In this document: positions 44,451 to 55,807 of the stretch, piece after piece
Numbering within the stretch: the stretch's first letter is position 1
How the letters are laid out: each line of letters begins with the position of its first letter
Assembly: GCA_036346355.1 (NCBI GenBank)
Contig: CM070584.1
Span: 49,931,097-49,995,096 of the forward strand
Direction of reading: 5' to 3'
DNA length: 64,000 nucleotides
Origin: Rhipidocladum racemiflorum
Taxonomy: Eukaryota > Streptophyta > Magnoliopsida > Poales > Poaceae
Notes under the pieces: model-generated
Database searches by the model: none
What the model was told of the DNA's origin: nothing
The model's input: only the letters and a program-made list of their open reading frames with translations
Position numbers and translations under genes: made by a program

Positions 44451-46746
44451 TGTTAGAGATAACTCAAATATCTCAACTTACCATATCAGTTGGTTTTATT
44501 CCTAGTTTGTTAGGAGTTATATCTTCTACAACTCGGACTTTTTGGCTATATAAGTTAGCCCTTTGTACATGTAATCCTTGAACTATCATATTGCATTATC
44601 TCACGTGATTTTCCCCCGCTAGGGTTTTCCACGTAAAAATCTTCTGTTCCACTTCTCCCGTGTGTGTGCGTGTGCGATCTACCTTGGTTCCGCCATCTTC
44701 GGCTTCCGCGCCGCCGCCCTCGGTCTTCCGCACCATCGCCCTTGGTCTTCCACGCCATTGTCACTCGGTCAGCACCGCGCGCGGACCAATCATCTGCACC
44801 GTGCGCCGCCTCAGCTCGCGCATAGACTCTTCGGCTTCCACACTAGACTACCGCTCGATGCCTTGCCTCCCGCGTCGCTCCAGCCACACGCGCTGACTTG
44901 CGACCACGTCGACCCTGCCTCCGGCCGCCGCCAGCCGTCAAGCGCACTTCTAGGCATCCGGGTTCGGCTTCCGGCTCCGTGCTGACTCGTGCCCGAGCCA
45001 ACCGTCTCCGCGCACCAGCCCGTTGCAAATGCGGCCGCTCTACTCCGATCAATCTGCTCCACCCTCCGCGGCGTTAGCCACCCACATCGCCGCCTCTGTC
45101 GACCGCCTTCAACGCAGTCACGCTGGTGCCCACCGCCTTTGGCCCTCTCGGCGTCTTCTCTACGCTGTCGGTTCAAGTTCGATCGGACTTGAACTTCCTT
45201 TTTCTGTTCAGCTCAAGTTCGTGTGGGGAGTTTCAGCGACTTCAAGTCCGGCTCATTCGGCTCAAGTCTCCATGAGAAGCTTTGGACTTGTTCTGGTCCG
45301 GTTCTTCTCCCGTGAAGAAAAGCTGTAAGAAGTTTCACGTCCGTGAGGTGAAGTCCGAAAAAAAAGGATTTTCAATCAAATTTTGCTAAATGCACCCAAG
45401 TGTACTAGAACGTATCAGAAATTTGCTTCAGTCCAGGATTTCATTGCAATGTCTATTATTGGTGGTATTCATGCACAATTCCTATTATTGACGGGCTCCA
45501 TTGCAATTTCTTGAGGAATTTATCATTGGAGATTTTTCTTCGATGTTTCGTCGTCGATTTATCATTGGCGGATTCTTTTCAATTTACTCGATGTTTTATC
45601 GTCAGTTTATTTGACATTTCATTGTCAACTTTGAAGAGAAAATAATAATAATGTCAGTTGAGGAGACAACTGCATTTGGGCATTTGGTGTTTTATCACCG
45701 TTACTTTGGTGTTTCATCACCGTTAATTTAGTGTTTCATTCACTGTTTGGATACGTTGACCATTATGGAGTTTTGGCAATGTTAATTCTCAGGATTTTAA
45801 TGACACTCTGATGGAAGCATTATACTCTTCAGAGTTTTTTAGTGACGGTTTTGCTCTAATTCAGTTTGAGATGAAGTATTAAAGTGCAAGGAGTTTTGCA
45901 TCTTAGTGGATACTACTACATTGTTTTGTTGTTTTAGCTCAATATGAGGGGTCTACTGCAATTTACTCTATTGACAGCACGACAGTTCTTTTCATCTTGA
46001 CAGTTTTGCAGGAGCAGTTTCAACCATATCATAGAATTTCAGTAGGCAGCTTTTCGTATGTAGTAACTACACGTGCAAATTTTCTCTTTTCAATGAGTGT
46101 TTTTTTTCTTTCAAATTTATTGTTCCAGATAGAGCATATCAATTCTATGAGAAGAGTTCTTCGCTATTTATCATGCGTCAAAGGTGATGTCTTGGCTTAT
46201 GCCATTTGATGGTTGGGTATTTATTCAGGAGATCAGTTGCACAGACTCAGACTTTACTAGGATTATGAGTTAAAGACCCAGATTCTTCGTCTGTTTTGTT
46301 ATAGCTATGTTGGTTTGACTGTTCCAGTCGTTCTCTCGACCTACTGGTGGTTTGCTCAAATTTTGCTTCGCAAGAAGTGTTTACATTGATTGTTCCAGTC
46401 TTTCATATTTGCACTGTCCTTTGAACTTTCAGTACTTAATTACCCTTTGGGATTTTCCGGAGGCAATTTTATTATGGATTTTGAGTTAAGGAGAGGTTTG
46501 TTAGAGATAACTCAAATATTTCAACTTACCATATGTGATGGTTTTATTCCTAGTTTGTTAGGAGTTATATCTTCTACAACTCGGACTCTTTGGCTATATA
46601 AGTCAGTCTCCTGTACATGTAATCCTTAAACCATCATAGTGCATTGTCTCCCATGGTTTTTCTCCACAAGGATTTTTCACGTAAAAATCTTGTGTTCCAC
46701 TTCTTCCGTGCGTGTGCGTGTGCGATCTACGTTCTAAACCCTAACA
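44451..46746 (+). mobile_element. Short copia-like LTR retrotransposon with intact target duplication
   Basis: Direct repeats TTAGAGATAACTCAAATATYTC at 44453 and 46501 mark LTRs. The 3' LTR is 46499-46746 (TGTTAGAG to CCTAACA) and is preceded by the purine tract TTAAGGAGAGG. GTACT flanks the element at 44446-44450 and 46747-46751. The 5' LTR is recognisable to about 44682, then diverges. A short RNase H/RT-end remnant (MRRVLRYLSCVKGDVLAYAI) lies at 46148-46209. The rest of the interior, including GC-rich 44690-45180, lacks retroelement domains, so the element is non-autonomous. Confidence 0.8.
46499..46746 (+). repeat. 3' LTR of the copia-like element
   Basis: 248 bp, TG...CA ends, TATA-like GGCTATATAAG in the middle, directly after a purine tract. 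Confidence 0.8.
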
Positions 46747-46751
46747 GTACT

Positions 46752-48017
46752 GTTTGGCAATTGGCAGGTGTAACCAACGTGATGGTTGGTGCGTTCGCTT
46801 TTGCGGACAAGCTCATTCAGTGGCGCCAAGAACCACCCGATTCGTAGATCGGAATGAGAGGTGTCTGTGTCTAGGCATTTAGGAAGAAACAAGCTGTTTC
46901 CATGGTACAAAACAAATCTGAAGAGGAACCATGGCCTACTTAATGTGCAGGGTCCACCGACTAATAACATGGAGAGTTTTGATACTTCGCCATAGAATTT
47001 ACAATCATTAGTTCATATTTGGGACATTATTTTTCCCTTTTTTTTTTGTTCCACTGTATGCTGAGTGAGAAGTTAGAAAAGCTACATTCAGTAACCCTGT
47101 TGTTAAAAATATCTAAAAATTATGGTGCCAATGATCGAAAAGTGATCCGCGGAGTTCTGAATTTGATGATGCATGACATACGATAAAATCTATATCAAGA
47201 AGTTATAGTACAGTTTGCCATGCATATTAAGTGCCTTTGAAATTGCAAAGAGACTAAAGGCCAAATCGAACTAGGGAGCTAGCCAGAAGAGAGCTGAAGG
47301 ACATATAATAGTCAATCCACAGGTTGTTCATGGCCTGCTCTCAGTGCTCTGCCCATAACTGACGAAGGAGAGCAAGGGAACAAACTAAGCATACATTTAA
47401 ACTGCCATTACTCTTCGTTTTTGAAATTATTGAATTGCAACACTAGAAGAATCCGCGTTCTCACATTGCAAAGATTTGGAAATCTTGAGAATGAAACAGT
47501 CACTGTTTGGAACAGTAGAAATAGCTCTATTTTATATTAACAACTGATCTCTTAAAGTCGGCTACAATGGTGATGGCAGTGCAGCCATTGAGAAAATTTT
47601 CATGGACAATGCCTAAATAAGGAGCTACAAATATTACAGGTCTCTGAAAATGTGTAGCAAACTTTACTTGCTGCTCTTCCCTCCAAAATCCTCCTACACT
47701 GTAGACTGCCTCCAGACAAGGGGATGGACTAGATCCAACATCTCAAACTCATCTGATGCTGTACCAATCTTGCAGCATTATTACCTGCTGTTCAGGTACC
47801 AAAAGTAAATAAAAATATTAGAATAAATGATTAAATTTATATTCAAATTCGAATAGGTACAGCCTGAGTTTGAGAGCTTTATTTAAAAACGTAATTTTCA
47901 GATATGAGATTAGACAAGCCAGAGGCAACTTTAATAGCCCTCCCAATTAATGAACTTTGCTTGCTGTACCTGTTGTCAATGTGGGGTCCTTTTCTTGCTC
48001 TCTCTCTCACTCTTCCC
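46752..48017. other. Region downstream of the bHLH gene
   Basis: The last few hundred bases before 48018 should include the 3' UTR of the bHLH gene (minus strand). No other gene or element was recognised. Confidence 0.4.
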
Positions 48018-49621
48018 CTACTGGAAAGAGCACATGTTGTTGAACACAAGTTGATTGAGCAGCTCCTGTCTTGGCTCCCCCACTGTTTGCATCAGGTAAC
48101 TGCCGTTGTCCTGAAAAGGATGCACACAGGGTGACCTCAGGTGGGTAAAATTGTTGGATTACTTGAGGTCATGCTAATTTGGGGCTTTGCATGCATGATT
48201 TAACCAAGGAAAGGAATAACACCCAACCTGAGAGAAAGAGATGGCACCCTGGCCTTGCAGTGAGTAGGATGTGGTAGAGGTGGTGTCCATGATGGCTTGA
48301 GAGGGAGCTGGGCTAGCTTGGTTCAGCACTGGAGCAGGCATTGCAAGGCCGTCTTGGAACATGCCTCCAATCTTCTGAAGAAGCAGCATTTTACACAAGA
48401 AAGTTTTAGACATCTTAAGATCAAGGTAGAAATATATACAGTTAATGCAAGTGATTTTAGTTGTCCCATACTTGTGCCTGGTCATGGAGGCCATCACTAT
48501 CCAGTCCGAAGCCATATAACACTGGGCTCATGGAAGCAATCCTCATGGAAAGGAACTGCACCACAGGTAGAACAAGGAACTTGTCTTTATATATAGTCAA
48601 AAACTCTCAGAAGTGTAACAATTAAGCATCACTGCTTCTTGATTTGTTTTTTGTTTCCTTTTGGCTCACCTCAACTTGGTTCTGCAGGGACTGTACATAA
48701 TTGATGATCTCATCCAAAATGAGGGCCTTCCCAGTAACCTGCACAAAAGCACATTTGTTTCTTCTCAAAGTTAGGGCCATGCATGCATTAAGCAAGAAAT
48801 TACAAGTAGCTCAAGCAGTAGCCAACTAATTTAGCAGTAACCAACTAATTTGACCTTGTCACAGCCAGGGACCAGAGCTTGCAGCATCCTCATCCTCTCA
48901 CTGATCCTTTCCCTCCTCACCTAAAGAAAAATGCCACCAAGAATAGGTCAGGAGCAAGGGGCAGAAACTGTGAGCCAAACCAGACCACACATCCTTAAAG
49001 AAATAAATAGCAGAGCTGCTATTCCTTTCAAAAAAACACCTCATATGCATAAGTGAAGACAAAGGCTACAAGGGTAAAAGTGGTGTGTACCCTCTCTGCT
49101 AGGCTGTGGCTATCTGTTGCTTGTCCTCTCCTTGCCCTCACATGGATGTACCCCTTGGGAGCCTCCACCTCAGTGGTGCTCCTCTCCTCCACCTCCTTGC
49201 TGGGCCTCTTCCCTCTCCTGTTCTTGCCATCCTTGCAGTCCTAGTTACCAAAAGGAAAATTAAACAAAGTTCTTGAAAATTTACAAACAAAATGGCAATG
49301 CTGGTTATGTTAATTACTAGTTGCTACCTTGGGGTGAGCGGAAGTAAGTGTAGCACTGTCTTCTGTAGCCTTCCTCTTCCTGTCCACAGATGCGCTGCCC
49401 CGTGGAGAGGTGTCAAGAACTGCAGAGGAGCTCTCCAGTGAGGCATCCTCTACCATGGCTGCCCCTGCTGACGCATTTGCATTTGCAGTTGTAGATACAT
49501 GTGCTGCCTGGGCATGGCTTTGGTTGTAGAGCAGGAAGCTTGAGATGTTAGGAAAGAGGTCATTGGTAATGGCCGCTGGCATCTTGAGGTGGAGAGAGTG
49601 GTGGGATGAGAAGTCTGCCAT
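48018..49621 (-). CDS. bHLH transcription factor (bHLH137/OsBC1-like), seven exons
   Basis: Exons on the minus strand are 49621-49328, 49240-49091, 48920-48855, 48738-48670, 48555-48472, 48374-48228 and 48110-48018. All have GT donors and AG acceptors and all joins are in phase 0, giving 300 residues. The basic region spans the exon 2/3 join with H143, E147 and R151, the triad that reads G-box CACGTG. The first helix and loop (RMRMLQALVPGCDK) are followed by the second helix (ALILDEIINYVQSLQNQVEFL) across exons 4-5. A KRKA stretch and RRGKRPSK give likely nuclear signals. The N-terminus MADFSSHHSLHL and group-XII-like layout fit plant bHLH137 proteins. Rice OsBC1 (LOC_Os09g33580, in brassinosteroid-related leaf angle and grain control) is my recalled match, unchecked. 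Confidence 0.95.
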
Positions 49622-49760
49622 TGTTGAACCCTGTGCCTGAAAGCTGAAAACTTTTGTTGTGTTTGATTGAAAGCTTGGTTTCTATAGAAGAGATCGAGGA
49701 CTACTTCTTGTCAGAGAGTGGAGTAGAGAAAGTTGCCTCCTTGGTGATGCTCATGTTGGC

Positions 49761-49768
49761 TTATATAA
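49761..49768 (-). promoter_or_regulatory. TATA box of the bHLH gene
   Basis: Minus-strand TTATATAAG lies about 140 bp upstream of the ATG at 49621, placing the transcription start near 49735. Confidence 0.6.
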
Positions 49769-50179
49769 AAGCTGAGGAGGCCAGGACAGAGAGATGATAA
49801 GATCAAATCATTAATCTCTATTGATGGATAGGTTGGCAGTGAGCAGTGTTAAGAGAGGCCCCCTCTGTGTCTAGGGCCTGCTTTCTGTTCATAATTAAGA
49901 AACACTTCTCAATATGGTTTGAAATCTCAACGAAATTTCGCAAAATCTCGGATTTTGAACCCTTAAGATTCAAAATCCCAATGGAATGGAAAATTTTGAA
50001 TTTTTTTTTTCAAATTCCTACAGTACTAAAAAAACTCTCGTCGAGATTTTGTAACTTTTCGCCATAATTTCATGTATTTAGACCAGATTTAATTTTTTTT
50101 ACCGGATATTGGACAAATAATGTTGCCTGAACTGTCCCGCTGCAGTATATTCAAAAAAGAATTGAAAAAAAAATTATGT

Positions 50180-50252
50180 TGAAGGTGGGATCCGAAACCA
50201 CACCCTTGAGCAAAACCTTAACCTAGCCCTGCTAACCAACTCGATTGTCCAT
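50180..50252 (-). other. Weak tRNA-like segment inside the hAT element
   Basis: The minus strand reads GAGTTGGTTAGCAGGGCTAG, then about 20 nt later GGTTTCGGATCCCACC, resembling the A and B boxes of a polymerase III promoter. There is no foldable tRNA. It may be a SINE remnant or chance. Confidence 0.25.
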
Positions 50253-51295
50253 TATTTCTTGTCATGGCAGTAGGATAAATATTCTTTGTAGCATCTGTCA
50301 GCACTGAGGTCATTCCCCCAAACCAGGCTATTCTGTGCCGTCCCTCATCTCTACCTTGACATCAACCGGCCAAACCCAACGCAGATCCGGCCATCCCTCA
50401 GTAGCTCCGGCCACCATTTGCGTAGATCTCACCCAAAATAACTGAGATCTCGGGTTAACTAATCGAGATTTCGCCCCAAATCCCTTCGGCCCGAGTTCAA
50501 CAAGGTAAGAAATTTCTTTATTTTTTGATGGAATTTTCAGTAGTTCTTGCTTAAGTAGTAGTTGTTTAGACCTTGCAGTTGGGTGTTTGAGCTTACTTAG
50601 TAGTTGTTTACACCTTGTAGTTGTGCATCTTGTTGCATTGTTCTTCTATCTTGGCCCTATTGTAGCTATGCATCTCTCGGTGATTAACTAGTAACTCTGA
50701 CATATATTACTTGTTATGGCTTCATCGCCACCTAGCTAGACTATGCATGCATGGTTCTTTTCTTCTATCAACTTATAGCATTATCTCGACTTGTACGAAA
50801 TACTTTGGCGTGTCATCATTGGGTACTAATTTTCAGCTTCTTGTTAATTGCACCAGTGCAGTGCTAGGCAACTAGCTGTTGAGACTTGAGCGTTGGTTTA
50901 GTTTATAGATTGATGCCATGAAAACCATTTCATTTGCATCTACTAGAGAAATGTTTTGTCGAATGATTAATACAAACTACTTTAGTTCCACAAACTACTT
51001 TAGTTCCCATGGCAATAAACAGACAACTTCACTTGTCGTTTATTTAAGTTTCCATTTTCAGCTTACTTCATATCGAAGCCTTGCTATATTATGCTGATGC
51101 ATTGGTCGGAATGCATCATCAAGCTCTGTATTATATGTCCTAATTTGTTATATATCAGCATATGGATGAGGAAAGGATTCTGAGCACCATTGACTGAAAA
51201 GAGCATGTTCACCTTCATCAGTTGCACTATATTTTATTAATTCCACCAATTGATGAGCACCTTCTTATTATGTTGTAGATTTTGGTGACGGCAGA

Positions 51296-51835
51296 TAGGG
51301 GTGGGTATTCGGTTTTTTCGATCTAATCGGTTCGGTTTTTTTGGTTTTAAAATAATTCAGTTTTTGAAAAGTGGCAACCGAATTTCTCAGACTAAAATGA
51401 AAAACCGAACCGAATTAACCGAAATATTTAGGTTCGGTTAATTCGGTTTTTTGGTTAACCAAAATATGAATAAGCACTAGGTAGATTAGATTTTATCCTT
51501 CTCATTTCGCAACATAGAGTAGAGATAAATCCACACAATATTCATAGGTCATTACAGTATAAGTATAGTAGAACATATGAGCATACCACACGTATGCATA
51601 AAGATGTTAGAACATAATAATTATTTGGCAGATTTAGAAAGAACATTATAAAAGTGGAATTGTACATATGCTATTCGGTTATTTTGGTTTTTGAAAACAA
51701 AAAACCGAACCGAACACCGAAAACCGAATTATATCAAAATAAAAATTGAATCGAAAACCGTAAACCGAAATAATCGGTTAATTAGGTCTGGTTCGGTTCG
51801 GTAATTCGGTTTCGGTCTAAAAATGCCCACCCCTA
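51296..51835. mobile_element. hAT-type MITE nested at the transposase start codon
   Basis: Starts TAGGGGTGGGTATTCGG and ends AATGCCCACCCCTA. Flanks ACGGCAGA (51288-51295) and ATGGCAGA (51836-51843) match at 7 of 8 positions. The interior repeats the GGTTCGGTTT and AACCGAAYCGAA type motifs in inverted halves. Confidence 0.85.
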
Positions 51836-53381
51836 ATGGCAGAGCATGTGGATACTGTCTGGGAGCATGGGGAGCGTGTTGGGCAGGGGTCTAAATGCAA
51901 CTACCGTACACACGTTATGAAAGGTGGAGGCGCGACCCATTTGAAAGAACATCTTGTTGTCTGCTCCGGTGAGGTGAGGGCATGCCTTGGTGTGCCTAAA
52001 ACAGTTAGGCAGGCTATGCTGATGGACCTCCGTGGAGGTCGCGAGAAGAAAAAAGAGACGTTGCACCTCCGTTAGGAGGCTTGAGACGACTGGGCCATCG
52101 ACTATCGTACCGAACAGGAGCAGCTCAAGTTAGCCATAAGTGCCTCCAAAGAAGAGGCTTACCTTAGGAACCAGTGTTTGACCATAGGATTGGGGTCTGG
52201 GAGTGGTGCAGCGAGGCCTGCGATCCAATCCATGATTAGCGGAATGTTCAGTAGGTCCAAATTGACGCGAGAAAGCCATTTGCCCATCGATACTAACCTA
52301 GCTCAGAGTGGTATGTTGCAACAACCCCATATTGACACTTCATTTAGAAAGGGGGTGAGGCATAAGCTTGGGAGGGCATGGTCGAAGTGGTTTCGTGCAA
52401 ATGCAATCCCAAAAAGGAAGGCCGAGTGTCCGTACTTCACAAGTATGCAATGCTGTTAGGGTATTTAAGTTAAAAATTGATCATTGATTGTACTAACTTC
52501 TTATATCTGCTATGAATAGGTGCAAGTAAGCTAATGCAGGAGCTCAGCCCAGGGATTCATGCACCACGGGGCCATGAGATCGATGGAAAGTACCTCGATA
52601 AGAATGAGAAGGAGATTGTTCAGTACCTTCGGAAGTTCAAGTCCAACTGGGTCACATTTGGTGTCACGGTCATGTGTGATGCCTGAGCTAGTTCAATAAT
52701 GCAGAGCATCATCAACTTCATGATGTTCTACCCTGGCATGTCGGCTGGTAAGTTAATAATTCCAGATAATGTTCCTTATGTCTTGGCGCGCACAAACTCA
52801 CGGATCATCTGGTTTTGTTGTGTTGTTGTCTTAGCACAATGGTGAATGGCATTTGGGTAATGAGATGGCAGCATTGCAGAAGTACGTCATGAGGCTGGTG
52901 TCACAGTGTGCATCGTCCAGCAATTGCGAGTGAAATTGGAGCACATTTGCCTTAGTGTACACGCAGTTAGGGAACCGATTAAGTTACACAAAGCTCCAGA
53001 AGCTTGTGTTCATCCACTACAATCTCTAACTTCGGCTAAGGGGATATGAATTGACCTGCAATGCATAGGACGTTAACCTATTTGATCACCTTATTGAGGA
53101 TGCGATGCGTTCTGGTAGGGACCCGATTGCATACTGGTTTGATTCGACCATGTCTAGATTGAAGTCTCTGCTTGACGAGGACACTGGGTACGACCCACCC
53201 CTGCCGGCCAGATTTGTGGTTGACAGCATCCCGAAGGCAGAGCTCAAAAAGACCATAAGTAACGTGTAATTATATCATGTTCAACTTGTTAGTCATGTAC
53301 GTGTGACATCTCACAACTTTTTATTTTGAACTAACCGCAGGTGGGAAGAGCCTCCCAGATTGGGCTGAGGTCTCGATCGAT

Positions 53382-53415
<34 letters not shown>

Positions 53416-54175
53416 GAAGAGAAAGCGTGGCACTGACGACAATTTGCTGGCGGGTGCTTTAGGTGGGTTATCAAAGTTGTCGGCTAGTTCGCGTGGCAAG
53501 GGAAAAGGATAGGCCAGAGCAATGATAAGCCAGATGTGGACAACGACGATGAAATAGAGACCCCCTGGTGTTCCACACTACCAAAACTCCGTCGATAGCA
53601 GCTCGATGACAGACTCTGGAGGTGATGATGCTCGCTACTCCCTCTGACCCCGCTCATAGCCACCAATAAAGAGAGGATCGCAACAAGGGGGAACTACCTT
53701 GAGGAAGGGCTCACAGAGGCAGGCCTATAGTACGGGGAAGGTCACAACCACTGGTGGGGGTGGACAGCAGGCATGATAGCCCTAGGATGACATGGCATCA
53801 TGGTCTAGCAACCAGTCTAGTAGCCATTGGTGCTTCCCCACAAAGCAGCCTGGATACCTCCTGTTAGGTACAACTCGATGACCTACGGAGGTGAACAGGG
53901 TGTGTACGGTCGTCACCAGAGTCACGACAGATCGAGCATGCCGTTGTTATTAGACTACACTGATCCGTACACACGACATATGCCTACCAGGTACTTGCAC
54001 TAGTCAAAGCAATATGTGATCTGGATCCCTCATTACGAACATTGGAAGTCCGCATAGCTACCGCGGCACGTGACCTGAGAGGATTATAAGCAAGGGCACG
54101 AGAGGAAGTACGACGAGATCATTGTTGATGATGCAGAGGTGGAGGTTGCGCCATACACCTACTACTACTCATAGG
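51836..54175 (+). pseudogene. hAT-family (BED finger, DUF659) transposase, broken
   Basis: The first open part begins MAEHVDTVWEHGERVGQG and shows the BED-type motif KGGGATHLKEHL, but the second Cys of the usual CxxC is Arg (CNYR). In-frame stops follow at 52073 and 52082, then the frame continues to 52459 (HIDTSFRKGVRHKLGRAWSKWF). After an apparent intron, DUF659 residues follow (GKYLDKNEKEI, SNWVTFGVTVMCDA, stop, SIINFM). Farther on, WFDSTMSRLKSLLDEDTGYD and a low-complexity tail remain. A convincing dimerisation domain was not identified. Confidence 0.7.
53383..53413. repeat. (AC)n microsatellite
   Basis: About 15 AC units inside the decayed hAT transposase region. Confidence 0.95.
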
Positions 54176-54977
54176 TACGTTAATGTATAGTTGTCCACAA
54201 GATCATTTCACTCTTTTAACACTTCTTCGTGCAATAAATGTTTATACTCCTTATTTAATTATGCCTCTTGTAGGTGTCCAGTGGGTTGCGGGCTTGCGGC
54301 GTCATCCATGCTTCGACAGGTATTTGTCTTGTGTATTATGTTTAAAACAAATTGTGATAGATGGAACATATGGTGTTGGTGAATGTAATTTACATGTTTA
54401 TCATTTGTGATTATATTATGTATTGCCTTTATTATATTGCCTAGTTGAAGTGTTTGAATCCAAAAATCAGGCAAAATGTTGCCAAAATTTTTAAGTGCAG
54501 GATATTTATGTGCAAAAACTTAGTAATTTGCATTCAATCAGATAGGAAATGTCACATAGTTTTTTCATGATTTTTAAAAATTTTCGCATAGCCACGGGAA
54601 ACCATTTTACAGTATTTTACACTTTAGGAATTTTAGAAAATTCCTCAAGCTTGATCATTATCTCAAAATTTTATAAAAACATTAGTGATGTGTCAGAAGC
54701 AATTTTTTTTAATTTTCTAATGCGATTTGAACACTTTTTTGTTCTCTTCAAATGGACCGAGATCTCTGCTATTTCTACCAAAATTTCGGTATTTACCACC
54801 GAGATCTCAAAAATTTCTATGAAAAAAATAGATTGAAAATTTTGGTTTGTGTATTTTATTCGGATTTTGTCCAAAATAACAAGATTTTATCAAAATTTCA
54901 TATTTCGGAGGGTGACGAGATGTGAACAGAAAACGAAATTTGGTACCTTGCTTCTCAACATACTAAAAACCAGACCG

Positions 54978-55119
54978 GGTGATGCTTCCATACTTTTCTT
55001 TTTTAAAGTTGCACAAATATTAAAGCATGCATGAAAGGTAGATAATGATTATTTATCATTTCGTTTACTTGAAGATTTGTGCAACTTGTATTATGAGAAA
55101 TAAAAACATAAAAGCACTG
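54978..55119. mobile_element. MITE, GAGCAGTGCTT family, copy 3
   Basis: Shares AAAGTTGCACAAATATTAAAG and the end ACATAAAAGCACTGCTC with the copies at 5553 and 14904. The left terminus is degraded and only a partial duplication is visible. Confidence 0.65.
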
Positions 55120-55807
55120 CTCAAACCAAAAAGGTAATTCCTTGAAAATTTTCATCGCCATGCATGGATCATGGTCAGAGACACCACACAAACACAGAAT
55201 GCAGCAAAATATTTGCCAACTCAATGCATGCTGCAAGGATAACTTTTTATGCATATACAACTTCATCTTCATTGGATCATTAAATCACAGCACTGCAATG
55301 TAGTAACAGTATAAAATCTCCATTTAGGGCACGCATTAACTGAACCTTGAAGACCGGGGAGCACAAATTTCTTTGCGGGGGAGCACCAGTACCACTGGGA
55401 AAATGGCGCTGCTACAGTACATTCCTCTCGAGACCGTTTATTTCACATCAAGTATACCATGTGGAGCAGCTACACTCCCACTGAATCACTGCACTGTATA
55501 ATTTGGACTTTTTCTCAAGGATGGCTGAATGCATTAATGCAAATTCCTTTTCCAAAAGGTTTGAAACAATGGCAGTATAGTTACCACCTCCCCGTGAAGA
55601 GAAGTTGAATGCTTAAAATGAGAAGGTCGTAGTAAGAACAGGTAGACAGGGCATGCAGCTGAGCCCTTGGGCACGGCAGCATACTGTACGTACTGACGAT
55701 TTGTATAAGGAGATCGTTATGAACAGCCACCGATGCAGGGGCCCGATACCTATGCGCGCTTGTCTGTGACTGTTCGTACGAACTTGTAACAAGGTTTGTG
55801 TACAGGG
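55120..55807. other. Intergenic stretch
   Basis: No gene or element ends recognised. Confidence 0.35.

Larger units (their letters stand above)
49913..54950 (+). mobile_element. 5.0-kb hAT transposon with decayed DUF659-type transposase
   Basis: An exact 8-bp direct repeat CTTCTCAA at 49905-49912 and 54951-54958 flanks the element. The ends TATGGTTTGAAAT and (inward from the right) CAAGGTACCAAAT are imperfect inverted repeats. Both flanking regions carry AAATTTCG-rich AT sequence. The transposase region runs from 51836 to about 54180 on the plus strand and contains stops. A second hAT MITE is inserted at 51296-51835. Confidence 0.8.
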
